This document shows, piece by piece, positions 1-9,604 of a DNA stretch of 64,000 nt. The DNA lies in the NCBI RefSeq assembly GCF_015244565.1, contig NZ_JABCQG010000002.1, positions 124,001-188,000 on the forward strand, in the 5' to 3' direction. Numbering within the stretch: the first letter of the stretch is position 1; the number at the start of each line of letters is the position of its first letter. Both the position numbers and the translations under genes were made by a program. The notes beneath the pieces were generated by a model. It was not told the origin of the DNA. It worked only from the letters and a program-made list of their open reading frames with translations, and did no database searches. The stretch is from Gluconobacter vitians (GTDB taxonomy: Bacteria > Pseudomonadota > Alphaproteobacteria > Acetobacterales > Acetobacteraceae).

Positions 1-1156
1 GTCCTGGCAGATCGAACATTGTTCCCAACAGGATGTTTTCCATAATCGAGCGCAGACCGCGGGCACCGGTCTTGCGTTCGATGGCACGCTTGGCGATGGC
101 CGCGAGGGCATCTTCCGTGAAGGTCAGCTTGACGCCTTCCATTTCAAACAGACGGCCATACTGCTTGACCAGCGCGTTCTTGGGCTTGCTGAGAATCTGA
201 ATCAGAGCGGCTTCATCTAGATCATTCAGCGCCGCAATGACAGGCAGACGTCCGATGAATTCGGGGATAAGACCGAATTTCAGCAGATCTTCCGGCTCAA
301 CGCTCTGAAGGATCGCACCAAGACGACGCTCGTCATCCGAACGGACATCTGCACCGAAACCAATGCCAGACCCCTTGCCGCGGGCCGAAATGATCTTGTC
401 CAGTCCGGCAAAGGCACCACCGCAGATGAAGAGCATGTTGGTCGTGTCAACCTGCAGGAACTCCTGCTGCGGATGCTTGCGACCACCCTGCGGCGGCACG
501 GAGGCCACTGTACCTTCCATGAGCTTCAGCAGGGCCTGCTGCACGCCCTCACCCGAGACGTCACGCGTGATGGACGGGTTGTCGGACTTGCGGGAAATCT
601 TGTCGATCTCATCGATATAGACAATGCCGCGCTGGGCCCGGTCCACATTGTAGTCAGCAGACTGAAGCAGCTTGAGGATGATGTTTTCCACATCCTCACC
701 GACATAACCGGCTTCGGTCAGGGTTGTGGCATCGGCCATCGTGAACGGGACATCCAGGATGCGGGCCAGCGTCTGGGCGAGCAGCGTCTTGCCCGAACCC
801 GTCGGACCAATCAGCAGGATGTTGGACTTTGCGATCTCGATGTCATTGCTCTTGGCGGCATGGGCGAGACGCTTGTAGTGGTTGTGAACCGCCACGGAGA
901 GCGCGCGCTTGGCCTCGAACTGACCGATCACGTAATCGTCAAGGACCTTGCAGATTTCCTTGGGAGTCGGCACGCCGTCACGGGACTTCACGAGATGGGT
1001 CTTGTGCTCTTCACGGATGATATCCATGCAGAGCTCGACACATTCATCGCAGATGAAGACCGTGGGGCCAGCGATCAGTTTGCGGACTTCGTGCTGGGAC
1101 TTCCCACAGAACGAGCAATACAGGGTGTTTTTGGAATCGCCGGATTTGTTGCTCAT
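1..1156 (-). CDS. clpX: ATP-dependent Clp protease ATP-binding subunit ClpX (3' end outside window)
   Basis: AAA+ unfoldase that feeds tagged or unfolded proteins to ClpP in the cytoplasm. The N-terminal zinc-binding domain shows four cysteines, C14, C17, C36 and C39 (LYCSFCGKS and [10 protein letters not shown]). The Walker A loop is GPTGSGKT and the Walker B region YIDEIDKI, followed by the long conserved insert around [15 protein letters not shown] and the sensor region FIGRLPV. About 385 of the roughly 420 residues usual for ClpX are visible; the C-terminus runs off the left edge. The ATG at 1154-1156 gives the canonical start MSNKSGD. It follows clpP on the same strand, with a hairpin between them at 1281-1308. 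Confidence 0.97.
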   Translation of the reverse strand, partial: MSNKSGDSKNTLYCSFCGKSQHEVRKLIAGPTVFICDECVELCMDIIREEHKTHLVKSRDGVPTPKEICKVLDDYVIGQFEAKRALSVAVHNHYKRLAHAAKSNDIEIAKSNILLIGPTGSGKTLLAQTLARILDVPFTMADATTLTEAGYVGEDVENIILKLLQSADYNVDRAQRGIVYIDEIDKISRKSDNPSITRDVSGEGVQQALLKLMEGTVASVPPQGGRKHPQQEFLQVDTTNMLFICGGAFAGLDKIISARGKGSGIGFGADVRSDDERRLGAILQSVEPEDLLKFGLIPEFIGRLPVIAALNDLDEAALIQILSKPKNALVKQYGRLFEMEGVKLTFTEDALAAIAKRAIERKTGARGLRSIMENILLGTMFDLPG

Positions 1157-1280
1157 CGCTGTTCCCTTTCCCTTGCGCACGACCTGACCGCATTCACGCA
1201 GCAGACATGCGAAAGAACTTTAACTGTAGGCCGAGGTCAAAGCCTTCGGCAACCCCGGAGCCAGAACGCCCCAAGACACG

Positions 1281-1308
1281 AAAAGCGGCATATCGGGATG
1301 CCGCTTTT
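1281..1308 (-). terminator. Hairpin between clpP and clpX, likely terminator or attenuator
   Basis: A perfect 10-bp inverted repeat: arms 1281-1290 and 1299-1308, loop of 8 nt. The arms end in A4 and T4, so transcripts in either direction end in a short U run. It lies about 45 nt downstream of the clpP stop, so it probably ends or attenuates clpP transcripts before clpX. Confidence 0.65.
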
Positions 1309-1353
1309 CCATTCCAAGGGGAGTAGCCTCACTCCCCCTGCCTCAGAGACGTC

Positions 1354-2001
1354 TCAACTCGGGTCGGGCGTGGTCTCATGCGGATTGCGTTCAACGACCT
1401 TGTCGATCAGGCCGAACTCACGGGCTTCGTTGGCCGAGAGATAACTGTCACGCTCGAGCTTCTGCTCGATCTGCTCCAGCGTCTGGCCGGTATGTTCGCG
1501 ATAGATCTCGTTCAGGCGCTGACGGATAATCAGGATTTCACGGGCCTGGATCTCGATGTCCGAGGCCTGTCCCTGCGCGCCGCCAGACGGCTGGTGAACC
1601 ATCACGCGGGCATTCGGAAGGGCGTAACGGTGCCCCTTCTCGCCGCCTGCCAGAAGCAGGGATCCCATCGACGCAGCCTGACCGATGCAAACGGTGCTGA
1701 CGGGGCAGCGGATGTACTGCATGGTGTCATAGATCGCGAGACCGGCGGAGACGACGCCGCCCGGGCTGTTGATGTAGAACGAGATTTCCTTGGTGGGGTT
1801 CACGCTCTCCAGATAGAGAAGCTGTGCGCAGATCAGAGACGAGACCTGATCATAGACGGGTCCGGTCAGGAAAATGATGCGCTCCTGAAGGAGACGCGAA
1901 AAGATGTCGAAAGAGCGCTCTCCGCGGGCAGTCTGCTCGACCACCATCGGCACCAGAGAGTTGCTAAACACCTCGAGGGGATCACGATCCCTAATGGTCA
2001 T
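1354..2001 (-). CDS. clpP: ATP-dependent Clp protease proteolytic subunit ClpP
   Basis: Serine peptidase (family S14) that forms the degradation chamber used by ClpX and ClpA. The catalytic triad is visible as S111 (GQAASMGS), H136 ([10 protein letters not shown]) and D185 (ERDSYLSA), which matches E. coli spacing with a 14-residue N-terminal propeptide offset. Length 215 aa is normal. The ATG at 2001 gives [10 protein letters not shown]. It lies between tig upstream and clpX downstream in the classical tig-clpP-clpX order. Identification is secure. Confidence 0.98.
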   Translation of the reverse strand: MTIRDRDPLEVFSNSLVPMVVEQTARGERSFDIFSRLLQERIIFLTGPVYDQVSSLICAQLLYLESVNPTKEISFYINSPGGVVSAGLAIYDTMQYIRCPVSTVCIGQAASMGSLLLAGGEKGHRYALPNARVMVHQPSGGAQGQASDIEIQAREILIIRQRLNEIYREHTGQTLEQIEQKLERDSYLSANEAREFGLIDKVVERNPHETTPDPS

Positions 2002-2087
2002 GCTGTCTGTTCCTCAATGCCCGATGGGCTTTCTTCTGTTCCCTAACATGGACCCGACATGGCGTTCCGTCAAAGGGAGCAGGCAGG

Positions 2088-2115
2088 AAAAAACGGGCAC
2101 CCCGAAGAGTGCCCG
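2088..2115 (-). terminator. Rho-independent terminator of tig
   Basis: On the minus strand a 7-bp GC stem (arms 2109-2115 and 2094-2100, loop of 8 nt) is followed by six T residues (2088-2093 on the plus strand are A). It starts about 20 nt after the tig stop and separates tig from clpP. Confidence 0.85.
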
Positions 2116-2135
2116 CTGGTTCCCGCGCCGAAAGA

Positions 2136-3467
2136 TCAGAGTTCGGCGGGCGGAATTTCGGCCAGTTCTTCCGGCGTCACTTCCTTGTCGGTGACGTCGG
2201 CCAGCTCGATCAGGTAATCGACGACCTTGTTTTCCAGGATCGGGCCACGGAGCCCTTCGACAGCCTGCGGGTTCTTGGAGAAGAACTCGAAAACCATCTG
2301 TTCCTGACCCGGATAACGCTGCGCTTCCTGCTGCATCGCACCAAGGAGTTCCTCGCGGGAAACCTGGATTTCCTGCTTGCGGCCGATTTCAGCCAGCAGC
2401 AGGCCAAGCTTTACGCGACGCTCTGCAATGCGACGGTAGTCAGCCTTGAGGGTCTCTTCGTCCTTGCCGGCATCTTCCTCGTCCAGACGACCGGCCTTGC
2501 GGTCTTCCTCGACGCGGGCCCAGATCTGGTTGAACTCGGCGTCAACCATGCTGGACGGAGCTTCGAAGTCCGTCTTCTCGGACAGGGCGTCCAGAAGGTC
2601 ACGCTTGATGCGCAGACGCGACAGCTGCTGGTATTCACCTTCAGCCTGCTCGGTGATGATCTTGCGGATCTGCTCGAGGTTCTCGAAACCGATCGTCTTG
2701 GCCAGTTCGTCGTCGATGGCCGGATCAACAGCTTTCTTCAGGGACTTCGCCTTGACGTCGAAGGTCACGGCCTTGCCGGCCAGTTCGGCAGCCTGGTAGT
2801 CGGCCGGGAACGTCACGTTGATGACACGCTCTTCGCCAGCCTTCATGCCTTCCATCTGCTCGGCGAAGCCGGGGATGAAGCCTTCGCCGCCGATTTCGAC
2901 GTTCACGTCATCAGCCGTGCCACCGTCGAACGGCGTACCGTCCAGCTTGCCCACGAAATCGACGCACAGGACATCGCCCTTGGCGGCCGGACGGTCTTCT
3001 TCGATCGTCTCGAACTTGCGGCTGCGACGGGCAACGTCGTTCAGAGCCTTGTCGACAGTCTCTTCGCTGACCTTGGCGCCAAGGCGCGTCAGCTTCAGGC
3101 CGGACAGGTCGGGAACTTCGATTTCCGGGAGAACTTCGGTCTCAACCTTGAATTCGAGATCCTTGCCGTCTTCGATGGCGGAGACCACGTCGACCTTCGG
3201 CTGCATGGCCGGACGGATCTTCTGCTCTTCGAACAGCTTGGCCGTGGCGTCGTTGACGGCTTCTTCAAGCAGTTCCGCATTCACGGACGCGCCATAGCGC
3301 TGCTTGACGAGGGAGGCCGGCACCTTGCCCGGACGGAAGCCCGGAAGCTTGATCGTCTTGGCGACTTCAGCGAGTCGCGCATCGCGGCGGGCCTGCAGGT
3401 CAGCAGACGGGACAACGACGGTGAAGGCGCGCTTAAGTCCTTCGTTGAGCGTGGGCGTAACCTGCAT
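2136..3467 (-). CDS. tig: Trigger factor, ribosome-associated peptidyl-prolyl isomerase
   Basis: Ribosome-bound chaperone that receives nascent chains and has prolyl isomerase activity. The protein is 443 aa, the usual length. The N-terminal ribosome-binding domain carries the signature loop GFRPGKVP, and the FKBP-like domain contains GDVLCVDFVGKLDGTPFDGG. The open frame continues upstream into the tRNA-Leu gene, but the ATG at 3467 (MQVTPTLNEGLKRAF) matches the conserved family N-terminus and is taken as the start. It is followed by a terminator and then clpP. The family assignment is certain; only the exact start is inferred. Confidence 0.97.
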   Translation of the reverse strand: MQVTPTLNEGLKRAFTVVVPSADLQARRDARLAEVAKTIKLPGFRPGKVPASLVKQRYGASVNAELLEEAVNDATAKLFEEQKIRPAMQPKVDVVSAIEDGKDLEFKVETEVLPEIEVPDLSGLKLTRLGAKVSEETVDKALNDVARRSRKFETIEEDRPAAKGDVLCVDFVGKLDGTPFDGGTADDVNVEIGGEGFIPGFAEQMEGMKAGEERVINVTFPADYQAAELAGKAVTFDVKAKSLKKAVDPAIDDELAKTIGFENLEQIRKIITEQAEGEYQQLSRLRIKRDLLDALSEKTDFEAPSSMVDAEFNQIWARVEEDRKAGRLDEEDAGKDEETLKADYRRIAERRVKLGLLLAEIGRKQEIQVSREELLGAMQQEAQRYPGQEQMVFEFFSKNPQAVEGLRGPILENKVVDYLIELADVTDKEVTPEELAEIPPAEL

Positions 3468-3526
3468 GAGCCAGGCGATCCTCTCGGTCGGTAGGTTGGT
3501 CAAATCTCTTTCTCGGGAAGCCGGGT

Positions 3527-3611
<85 letters not shown>

Positions 3612-3621
3612 AGCGCCTGGC

Positions 3622-3650
3622 TTCCAGGTTCGTGTTACCGAACCTCGGAA
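3622..3650. repeat. Inverted repeat between nnr and tRNA-Leu
   Basis: Perfect 7-bp arms (3626-3632 and 3639-3645, AGGTTCG/CGAACCT) with a 6-nt loop, extended by TTCC/GGAA across one bulge. It sits between the end of the NAD(P)HX repair gene and the 5' end of tRNA-Leu. There is no U tract, so it may be a processing site rather than an intrinsic terminator. Confidence 0.4.
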
Positions 3651-3679
3651 GCGCGGCCTTTAGCGCATGAAACGCCACT

Positions 3680-5149
3680 TCACAACAGGGAGGTGTCCGG
3701 CTTTTTGTTCAAAGCCTCATGCGCAAGACGCGTGGCAGCCGCACGCGCAGGCCCCAGTGGCAGGTCCAGATCCTCGGCAACAGGCCATCCGCCATGGGCC
3801 TTTCCGGCCTGGATCCCGGCTTCCCCATGCAGCCAGACACCCGCGCAGCAGCCTTCCCAGACATCCATTCCCGCAGCAAGCAACGTCCCGATCACACCCG
3901 TCAGGGTGTCACCGGAGCCTGCGGTCGCAAGCGCCGAAGAGGCATGAGTATTGATGGCAAGACGGCCATCGGGCGCTGCAATAATGGTATCCGGCCCTTT
4001 CATGACCACAACCGCATTGATGCGTTTTGCGGCTGACAGAGCAGCATCAAGCCGGCTGCCTTCGACCGGACCGAAGAGTTTGCGGAACTCCCCGATATGG
4101 GGCGTGATGGCTGCGACACCTTTCAGGCGGGACAGATCCTGCGCGCCCCATAACAGGGCACCGGCATCCGCAAGGACAGTGCGCTCCGCCTTCAGAAGCT
4201 GCGGAAGCGTGTCTGCAACTTCGTCCTCGGTGAGACCCGGGCCGCAGATCCAGACCTTGCGACGGGCATCTTCAAGGAGTTTGGACAACGGCGCATCGTC
4301 CACGATCAGGCCGGGATCGCCGAGTCGATAGGCCGGAGCCCCCTCACCTGCGGAAATCCGGACGAGCCCTGCCCCGCTGCGACGGGCACCGCGCGCCGAA
4401 AGACGCGTCGCTCCGGGCATTTCGGCACCCCCGCACAGACTGACGACGCCACGGCGGTATTTGTAGTCACCATCGCCAGAGACAGGCGGGGTCCACAGAC
4501 CAGGCTGATTGTGCTGCACGACAGGCGTAATGCCTTCCCAGGCCTGTTCAGGCATGCCGATATCCGCGCAGATCACCTCGCCACACAGATCAGAGCCGGG
4601 TTGCAGGACATGGCCGGGGCGCGGGCGGACGAACGTAACCGTCAGAACGCAGTCGCGCGCTTTGCCCAGAATTTCCCCTGAAGCGCCGGCGACACCGCTT
4701 GGCATGTCGATTGCGACAACCTGACGGGCCGCCGCCAGAACCGACGCGACATCGTCGCTGACAGGGCGCTTCAGTCCGGAACCGAACACCGCATCCACGA
4801 CCAGATCGGCACTGACCAGCTCTTCCGCGGCAAACGGCACCATCGGGCCTGTCCAGCAGGCGGCCATTGCGGCGGCGGGCGTACCGGGTTTCGGACTGGC
4901 AAGAGCCGCCACACGGACCGACCAACCCCAACGCGCCAGATTGCAGGCAACGACATAGCCGTCTCCGCCATTGTTTCCCGGACCGCACGCCACCGTTACG
5001 CGACAGGGTGAAAAGCGGTTGCGGATAACGCGAGCGACGGCCCATCCGGCATTTTCCATAAGCCGCGTGGATGGGAGAATGGCCGCAGCTGCGCGATCCA
5101 TACGGTCGCTTTCCTCGGGGAGCAGCAATGCGAAGGGATGACTGGACAT
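3680..5149 (-). CDS. nnr: Bifunctional NAD(P)H-hydrate epimerase / ADP-dependent NAD(P)H-hydrate dehydratase
   Basis: Metabolite-repair enzyme that reconverts damaged NAD(P)HX to NAD(P)H. The N-terminal YjeF_N epimerase domain (about residues 1-210) has the glycine-rich GPGNNGGDGY loop and the catalytic region VDAVFGSGLKRPV. The C-terminal YjeF_C/ribokinase-like dehydratase domain (about 220-480) has the STSGSGD-type motif, here ATAGSGDTLTG, and the ITPHIGEF segment. Length 489 aa agrees with the fused bacterial form. ATG at 5149 gives MSSHPFALLLPEES. It lies alone between tRNA-Leu and a divergent membrane-protein gene. Confidence 0.95.
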   Translation of the reverse strand: MSSHPFALLLPEESDRMDRAAAAILPSTRLMENAGWAVARVIRNRFSPCRVTVACGPGNNGGDGYVVACNLARWGWSVRVAALASPKPGTPAAAMAACWTGPMVPFAAEELVSADLVVDAVFGSGLKRPVSDDVASVLAAARQVVAIDMPSGVAGASGEILGKARDCVLTVTFVRPRPGHVLQPGSDLCGEVICADIGMPEQAWEGITPVVQHNQPGLWTPPVSGDGDYKYRRGVVSLCGGAEMPGATRLSARGARRSGAGLVRISAGEGAPAYRLGDPGLIVDDAPLSKLLEDARRKVWICGPGLTEDEVADTLPQLLKAERTVLADAGALLWGAQDLSRLKGVAAITPHIGEFRKLFGPVEGSRLDAALSAAKRINAVVVMKGPDTIIAAPDGRLAINTHASSALATAGSGDTLTGVIGTLLAAGMDVWEGCCAGVWLHGEAGIQAGKAHGGWPVAEDLDLPLGPARAAATRLAHEALNKKPDTSLL

Positions 5150-5340
5150 GACGGGGCGTTCTCCTGCTGTGTCTCATGACAGAAAGCATGACCGGCTTCT
5201 GCGTTGCTTTATCGTGATGGCCAGCCACGATGTGCCTGACGCGTTCCCTCTGGCGTTCATGGGGCCGCGTCGGGTATTCAGGGAAATGCTTCGGGAATGT
5301 TTTTCCCCTCTTTTCCAATTTTCAACCATGACGAGGATCA

Positions 5341-5793
5341 ATGACAGGATCGATCATCTGGAGCCTCGTGCTCGCAATTCATGTGCTGTGCATGACTTAC
5401 TGGGTCGGCGGGTCGATCTATTCGACGCTCGTCGTCCGCTCCACCGTCGGGCTGCTTGATCCGGGGCCACGGAACTCCGTCCTGCTTCAGGGCTATACGC
5501 GGTTTTTCCGTGGGCTCTATCAGGTCGTACCGTTCTCGTTGCTGAGCGGCTGGGCCCTGATTTTTCATGAAGGCGGTTTTGCGGCCGTGCCCTGGACCGT
5601 CAATGCGATGCAGCTTCTCGGCCTGGTCATGGCAGTGATCTTCATCCTGACCGTTCAGGGCCCGTTCCGTCGTGCACGACGCGCCATGCGTCCCCAGCCC
5701 GCCCTGTTCGACACCCTGCGCAGCCGGACGGCCATGATGGCAGGGCTGGGTGTGTTGACTATTCTTGTCGCAGCAATGGCACGCGGCATCTGA
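5341..5793 (+). CDS. Small integral membrane protein, possibly CopD/DUF2269-like
   Basis: A 150-aa protein with four predicted membrane segments, roughly residues 4-24, 60-76, 88-106 and 130-148. A histidine in the first segment (H14, in AIHVLCMTYWVGG) and the N-terminal pattern recall the CopD/DUF2269 group of small membrane proteins. That resemblance is by eye only, and no ligand set is complete enough to claim metal or haem binding. ATG at 5341 is preceded by a GAGGATC ribosome site. It stands alone and is followed by a hairpin at 5802-5830. Function unknown. Confidence 0.8.
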   Translation: MTGSIIWSLVLAIHVLCMTYWVGGSIYSTLVVRSTVGLLDPGPRNSVLLQGYTRFFRGLYQVVPFSLLSGWALIFHEGGFAAVPWTVNAMQLLGLVMAVIFILTVQGPFRRARRAMRPQPALFDTLRSRTAMMAGLGVLTILVAAMARGI

Positions 5794-5801
5794 AATCGTA
5801 T

Positions 5802-5830
5802 GCGATACGGCGCTTTTCGGGCCGTATCGC
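5802..5830 (+). terminator. Hairpin after the small membrane protein gene, probable terminator
   Basis: Perfect 10-bp inverted repeat: arms 5802-5811 (GCGATACGGC) and 5821-5830 (GCCGTATCGC), 9-nt loop. It begins 8 nt after the stop of the preceding gene. Only TTGCC follows, so termination is likely but not textbook. Confidence 0.55.
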
Positions 5831-5916
5831 TTGCCATTCCTGCCATTTACCGATAACGCACCAGTTATAGCTGCGGGTAATTATCCCGCCCTCAACTCCG
5901 GCCCACGCCCGTCCGG

Positions 5917-8286
5917 GTGTGCACCGTCAACGAGAGTCTCGAGAGTCATTTGAGCGCGAAAACGACCTCCGGTCCTTCCAAGCCCCGTACGACTGCCCCC
6001 TCCAGACGCGGACGCACTTCTGCTTCGCGGACCGCTGCAGCCGAAACTTCCCCGAATATTGCAGAGACAGGCGAGACGCCTCCGGCCGCTGAAACTCCAG
6101 TCGCCAAGGCTCCGCGTACGCGCCGCTCGAAGACCGCCACCCCGGTCGCAGAAGAAGCAGGGGCAGCGAAGGCCACCACACGTCGTCCGCGCAAAACGGC
6201 ATCGCCTGCGGTCGAGCCTGCTGCTGAGGACGCGGCTCCCGTTGCAAAGACCGCCGGACGTCGCCGGAAGGCTGCGGCAGCACCGGAAGTGACCGAAGAT
6301 GCTGCTCCGGCGATTCCGGCTCCCCGTCGCCGCCGTACCGCGAAGGCGACAGAGGACGTGGCCGAGGTTACAGAAACCGCCGCTCCCAAACGCCGTGGTC
6401 GTCCCCGCAAGACGCCCGTTGTGGAAGAACAGCCTGTCGCAAAAGCGGTGACCGAAGACGTTGCCGAGACTCCTGCGGCGCCGCGTCGGCGTGGTCGTCC
6501 CCGCAAGGCGGATGCCGCTGCTGCCGCAACTCCCGTGGAGGCACCGGTAGAAAAGAAAACACGCTCGCCCCGTCGCAAGGCGGCTGCTCCAGTCAAAGAG
6601 CCTGCTGCCCCTGCCGCGGAAGAAACGCCTGCCGTTCAGGTCGAGCCGGCCAAAAAAGAAAAGGCTCCTTCACGTCGCCGTCGCGCCAAACCGGCTGCAG
6701 AAGAACCGGTTGCAATCGTCGAAGAGACCGTTGAGACGCCGGCCGTGGTCGAAACCGTGGCCGTTGTTGAAGCTGAAGACGCTTCCGACAAGCCGCGGTT
6801 CGCTGATCTTGGGCTGGGCGAGCCAATCATGCGCGCCATTGAGGAGCTGGGTTACGAACACCCTACTCCCATCCAAGCCCAGGCCATTCCCGAAGTCCTG
6901 AAGGGCCATGACGTTCTGGGCGTGGCCCAGACCGGAACCGGCAAGACGGCATCCTTCACGCTGCCAATGCTCCAGAAGCTGGCCGGCTCCCGCGCCCGCG
7001 CCCGGATGCCGCGCTCGCTGATCCTGGAGCCGACGCGCGAACTGGCACTGCAGGTTGCCGAGAACTTCAAGCTCTATGGCAAATATCTGCGCCTGACGCA
7101 TGCGCTGCTGATCGGCGGCGAAAGCATGGCCGAACAGCGCGACGTGCTGAACCGTGGCGTCGATGTGCTGATCGCGACTCCGGGCCGCCTGCTGGATCTG
7201 TTTGGACGCGGTGGCGTGCTTCTGACGCAGACCAGCACGCTCGTGATCGATGAAGCCGACCGCATGCTGGACATGGGCTTCATTCCGGATATCGAAAAAA
7301 TCGTGGGTCTCCTGCCCGCCCATCGCCAGACGCTGTTCTTCTCCGCCACTATGGCGCCGGAAATCCGCCGTCTGGCTGATGCCTTCCTCAGGCATCCGGT
7401 TGAAATCACGGTCTCCCGTCAGTCCTCCGTAGCCACGACGATTGAAGAAGCGCTGGTTATCGTGCCGGAAGACGAAAAGCGTCGTACGCTCAAGAAGCTG
7501 CTGCGCCGCGAAAACGTTCAGAGCGCGATCATATTCTGCAATCGCAAGCGCGATGTGGACATGATCCAGCAGTATCTGACCAAGCACGGAATCGAGGCCG
7601 GCCATCTTCATGGTGATCTGGCCCAGTCGCTTCGTTTCTCGACGCTGGAGCGTTTCCGGTCCGGGGAACTCAAATTCCTCGTATGCTCGGATGTGGCGGC
7701 ACGCGGAATCGACATCGGCGGCCTGTCGCATGTTTTCAATTACGATCTGCCGTTCAACGCGGAAGACTATGTCCATCGCATCGGACGCACCGGCCGCGCG
7801 GGCAAGGAAGGCCATGCCTTCAGTCTGGCCACGCCGCGCGACCGCAAGCTGCTTGAAGCCATTGAAGCCCTGACAGGCAAGGTCATTGCACGTCCGGCCC
7901 TCGAAGGCATCACAACCGTGGACTGGGCTCCGGAAGAAGGCGAGCGTCGTCCGACGGAAGCTGCTCCTGCTGCATCGCAGGAGCCTGCGGAAGACGGAGA
8001 GCAGCGGGGACGCAAGCGTCGCCGTGGTGGCCGCAAGCGCAACCGTGGGGATCGCGAGGAGCATGAGACCGTTCAGGTGGCTTCGGTTGCCGTGGTCGAG
8101 GCGCCTGTCAGCCACCGTTCGGTTGAACTGGCTCCCGCCTTTGAAAACGATGGACCGAAGACCGGCTTTGGCGGTGACACGCCTGCGTTCATGCTGGTCC
8201 CACGCCGCAGGAAAGTGACGGTGTCCGCCAGCACCGATCCTGCCGCTCCTGTTCAGCATGATGGGCGCCATTACGGTAATGAATGA
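5917..8286 (+). CDS. DEAD-box RNA helicase with long basic, AT-hook-like N-terminal arm
   Basis: The core (from about residue 290) has the full motif set: Q motif with GYEHPTPIQ, AQTGTGKT, PTRELALQ, ATPGRLLD, DEADRMLD, FFSATM, ARGIDIGG and HRIGRTGRAG. The first 290 residues are rich in Ala, Pro, Lys and Arg; they contain two RRGRPRK cores near residues 159 and 190 and several other RRR/RPRK clusters. The C-terminal tail is also basic (RGRKRRRGGRKRNRG). The core is RhlE/CsdA-like, so roles in ribosome assembly or RNA decay are plausible. Start is uncertain: GTG 5917 is used here, but TTG 5950 has a better GAGAG site at 5941-5945. It overlaps the next gene by 8 nt. Confidence 0.93.
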   Translation: MCTVNESLESHLSAKTTSGPSKPRTTAPSRRGRTSASRTAAAETSPNIAETGETPPAAETPVAKAPRTRRSKTATPVAEEAGAAKATTRRPRKTASPAVEPAAEDAAPVAKTAGRRRKAAAAPEVTEDAAPAIPAPRRRRTAKATEDVAEVTETAAPKRRGRPRKTPVVEEQPVAKAVTEDVAETPAAPRRRGRPRKADAAAAATPVEAPVEKKTRSPRRKAAAPVKEPAAPAAEETPAVQVEPAKKEKAPSRRRRAKPAAEEPVAIVEETVETPAVVETVAVVEAEDASDKPRFADLGLGEPIMRAIEELGYEHPTPIQAQAIPEVLKGHDVLGVAQTGTGKTASFTLPMLQKLAGSRARARMPRSLILEPTRELALQVAENFKLYGKYLRLTHALLIGGESMAEQRDVLNRGVDVLIATPGRLLDLFGRGGVLLTQTSTLVIDEADRMLDMGFIPDIEKIVGLLPAHRQTLFFSATMAPEIRRLADAFLRHPVEITVSRQSSVATTIEEALVIVPEDEKRRTLKKLLRRENVQSAIIFCNRKRDVDMIQQYLTKHGIEAGHLHGDLAQSLRFSTLERFRSGELKFLVCSDVAARGIDIGGLSHVFNYDLPFNAEDYVHRIGRTGRAGKEGHAFSLATPRDRKLLEAIEALTGKVIARPALEGITTVDWAPEEGERRPTEAAPAASQEPAEDGEQRGRKRRRGGRKRNRGDREEHETVQVASVAVVEAPVSHRSVELAPAFENDGPKTGFGGDTPAFMLVPRRRKVTVSASTDPAAPVQHDGRHYGNE

Positions 8287-9604
8287 GACCCTGACCGGAG
8301 TTGCAGAACTCCGGATTGAAGGACTGGGTGCAGCAGGCGACGGCGTTGCGCATGTTGATGGTCAGAGCGTTTTCATTCCGGGTGCATTGCCCGGTGAAGA
8401 CGTTCGGGCCCGCCTTGTTCCCGGCCATCCTGAACTGATCGAAGTCGTTCACCCTTCCCCTGAGCGTGTGACGCCTCCGTGCAGCCTGTTTGGTGAGTGC
8501 GGAGGCTGTGCATTGCAGCATCTTTCCCTTCCGGCTCTGCTGGACTGGAAGGCCCAGCGCGTCATGCGCGCCCTGACGGCGGCCGGATTTACTGATCTTC
8601 CGCCTGCTACGCTGTACCAGACGAAGCCACTGACGCGGCGACGCATGGACTTTGCAGTCCAGCGCGTTCCGGGCGGTGTGGTGATCGGACTGCATCGCCG
8701 GAATGGTGATCCGGTGGACATGACGGAATGTCACGTCCTGCATCCCGATCTTTTTGCACTCCTGCAGCCTCTGCGTGAGGTTCTGGGAAGTCTGGGCGCA
8801 CTGACGGGGCGTGGAAGCCTGATGGTCAACCTGCTCGACAGCGGACCTGACCTGACGCTTCAGACTCCTGCTCCCCTGACGAGTGCCGACCGCCTTAAGC
8901 TGGCAGCATTTGCCCGCGAGCATAACCTGTCACGGATTTCCTGGCAGGATCCGAAAGATCTGGGCATTGAAACGGTGGCCCAGTCCGGTGCCGTCCGGGA
9001 AGATTTTGGTGGCGTGATCGTCTCACCGCCTCCTTCCGCTTTTCTTCAGGCCACTGCGGATGCCGAGAAGGCCATTGTTACCGCTGTTGTGGACGGATTG
9101 CCGTCGCTCAACAAAAAGGACGTGACGGTCGAACTGTTTGCCGGATGTGGCACGCTGACCTTTCCGATGTCCGAAAAAGGCCGGGTCATGGCCTATGAAG
9201 GCAATCTGGCAGCCGCGAACTGCCTGAAGGCTGCCTCCGGCGGACGCCGTGTGGATGGATTTCATCGGGACCTGGGGCGTCAGCCGCTTCTGCCGCATGA
9301 TCTGAAATCGACGCGGGCCGTGGTTCTTGATCCGCCTTATGCAGGCGCCGGCGCGCAGACCATGCCTCTGGCCAAATCGGCCGTGCCAGACATCGTTTAT
9401 GTGAGCTGCAATCCGGCTGCGCTTGAAAAAGACGGCAAGGCTCTGTGGAACGCAGGCTTTTCGGTCATCGGCCTGACGATCGTAGACCAGTTCCTGTGGT
9501 CCACGGAAGTCGAGGCCGTGGTCGTGCTGTCACGTGACGCGAAGCGGATCAGACGTGAAAACTCTCGCCGCAGCCGCAGCGACCTTTCTCGTTCGGATTC
9601 CTGA
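8279..9604 (+). CDS. 23S rRNA (uracil-5-)-methyltransferase, RlmD/TrmA family
   Basis: SAM-dependent m5U RNA methyltransferase. Order of parts: N-terminal TRAM-type OB fold (about 1-58), an Fe-S cysteine set C68, C74, C77 and C151, and a C-terminal Rossmann domain with VELFAGCGTLT, VLDPPYAG and the catalytic-cysteine motif YVSCNP. The 441-aa length fits RlmD/RumA better than tRNA-specific TrmA, though the target base cannot be read from sequence. The chosen ATG at 8279 gives MNETLTGVAEL and overlaps the helicase stop by 8 nt, which suggests coupling; ATG 8258 is also in frame. Its last 56 nt overlap the end of the opposing sufA. Confidence 0.9.
   Translation: MNETLTGVAELRIEGLGAAGDGVAHVDGQSVFIPGALPGEDVRARLVPGHPELIEVVHPSPERVTPPCSLFGECGGCALQHLSLPALLDWKAQRVMRALTAAGFTDLPPATLYQTKPLTRRRMDFAVQRVPGGVVIGLHRRNGDPVDMTECHVLHPDLFALLQPLREVLGSLGALTGRGSLMVNLLDSGPDLTLQTPAPLTSADRLKLAAFAREHNLSRISWQDPKDLGIETVAQSGAVREDFGGVIVSPPPSAFLQATADAEKAIVTAVVDGLPSLNKKDVTVELFAGCGTLTFPMSEKGRVMAYEGNLAAANCLKAASGGRRVDGFHRDLGRQPLLPHDLKSTRAVVLDPPYAGAGAQTMPLAKSAVPDIVYVSCNPAALEKDGKALWNAGFSVIGLTIVDQFLWSTEVEAVVVLSRDAKRIRRENSRRSRSDLSRSDS

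Noticed and set aside
473-1444. Long plus-strand open frame over clpX
   Set aside because: It is antisense to the well-conserved clpX and its translation resembles no protein; a shadow frame in GC-rich DNA.
6670-8271. 533-codon minus-strand open frame under the helicase gene
   Set aside because: It mirrors the helicase reading frame; the plus strand carries all the DEAD-box motifs and the minus product has none.
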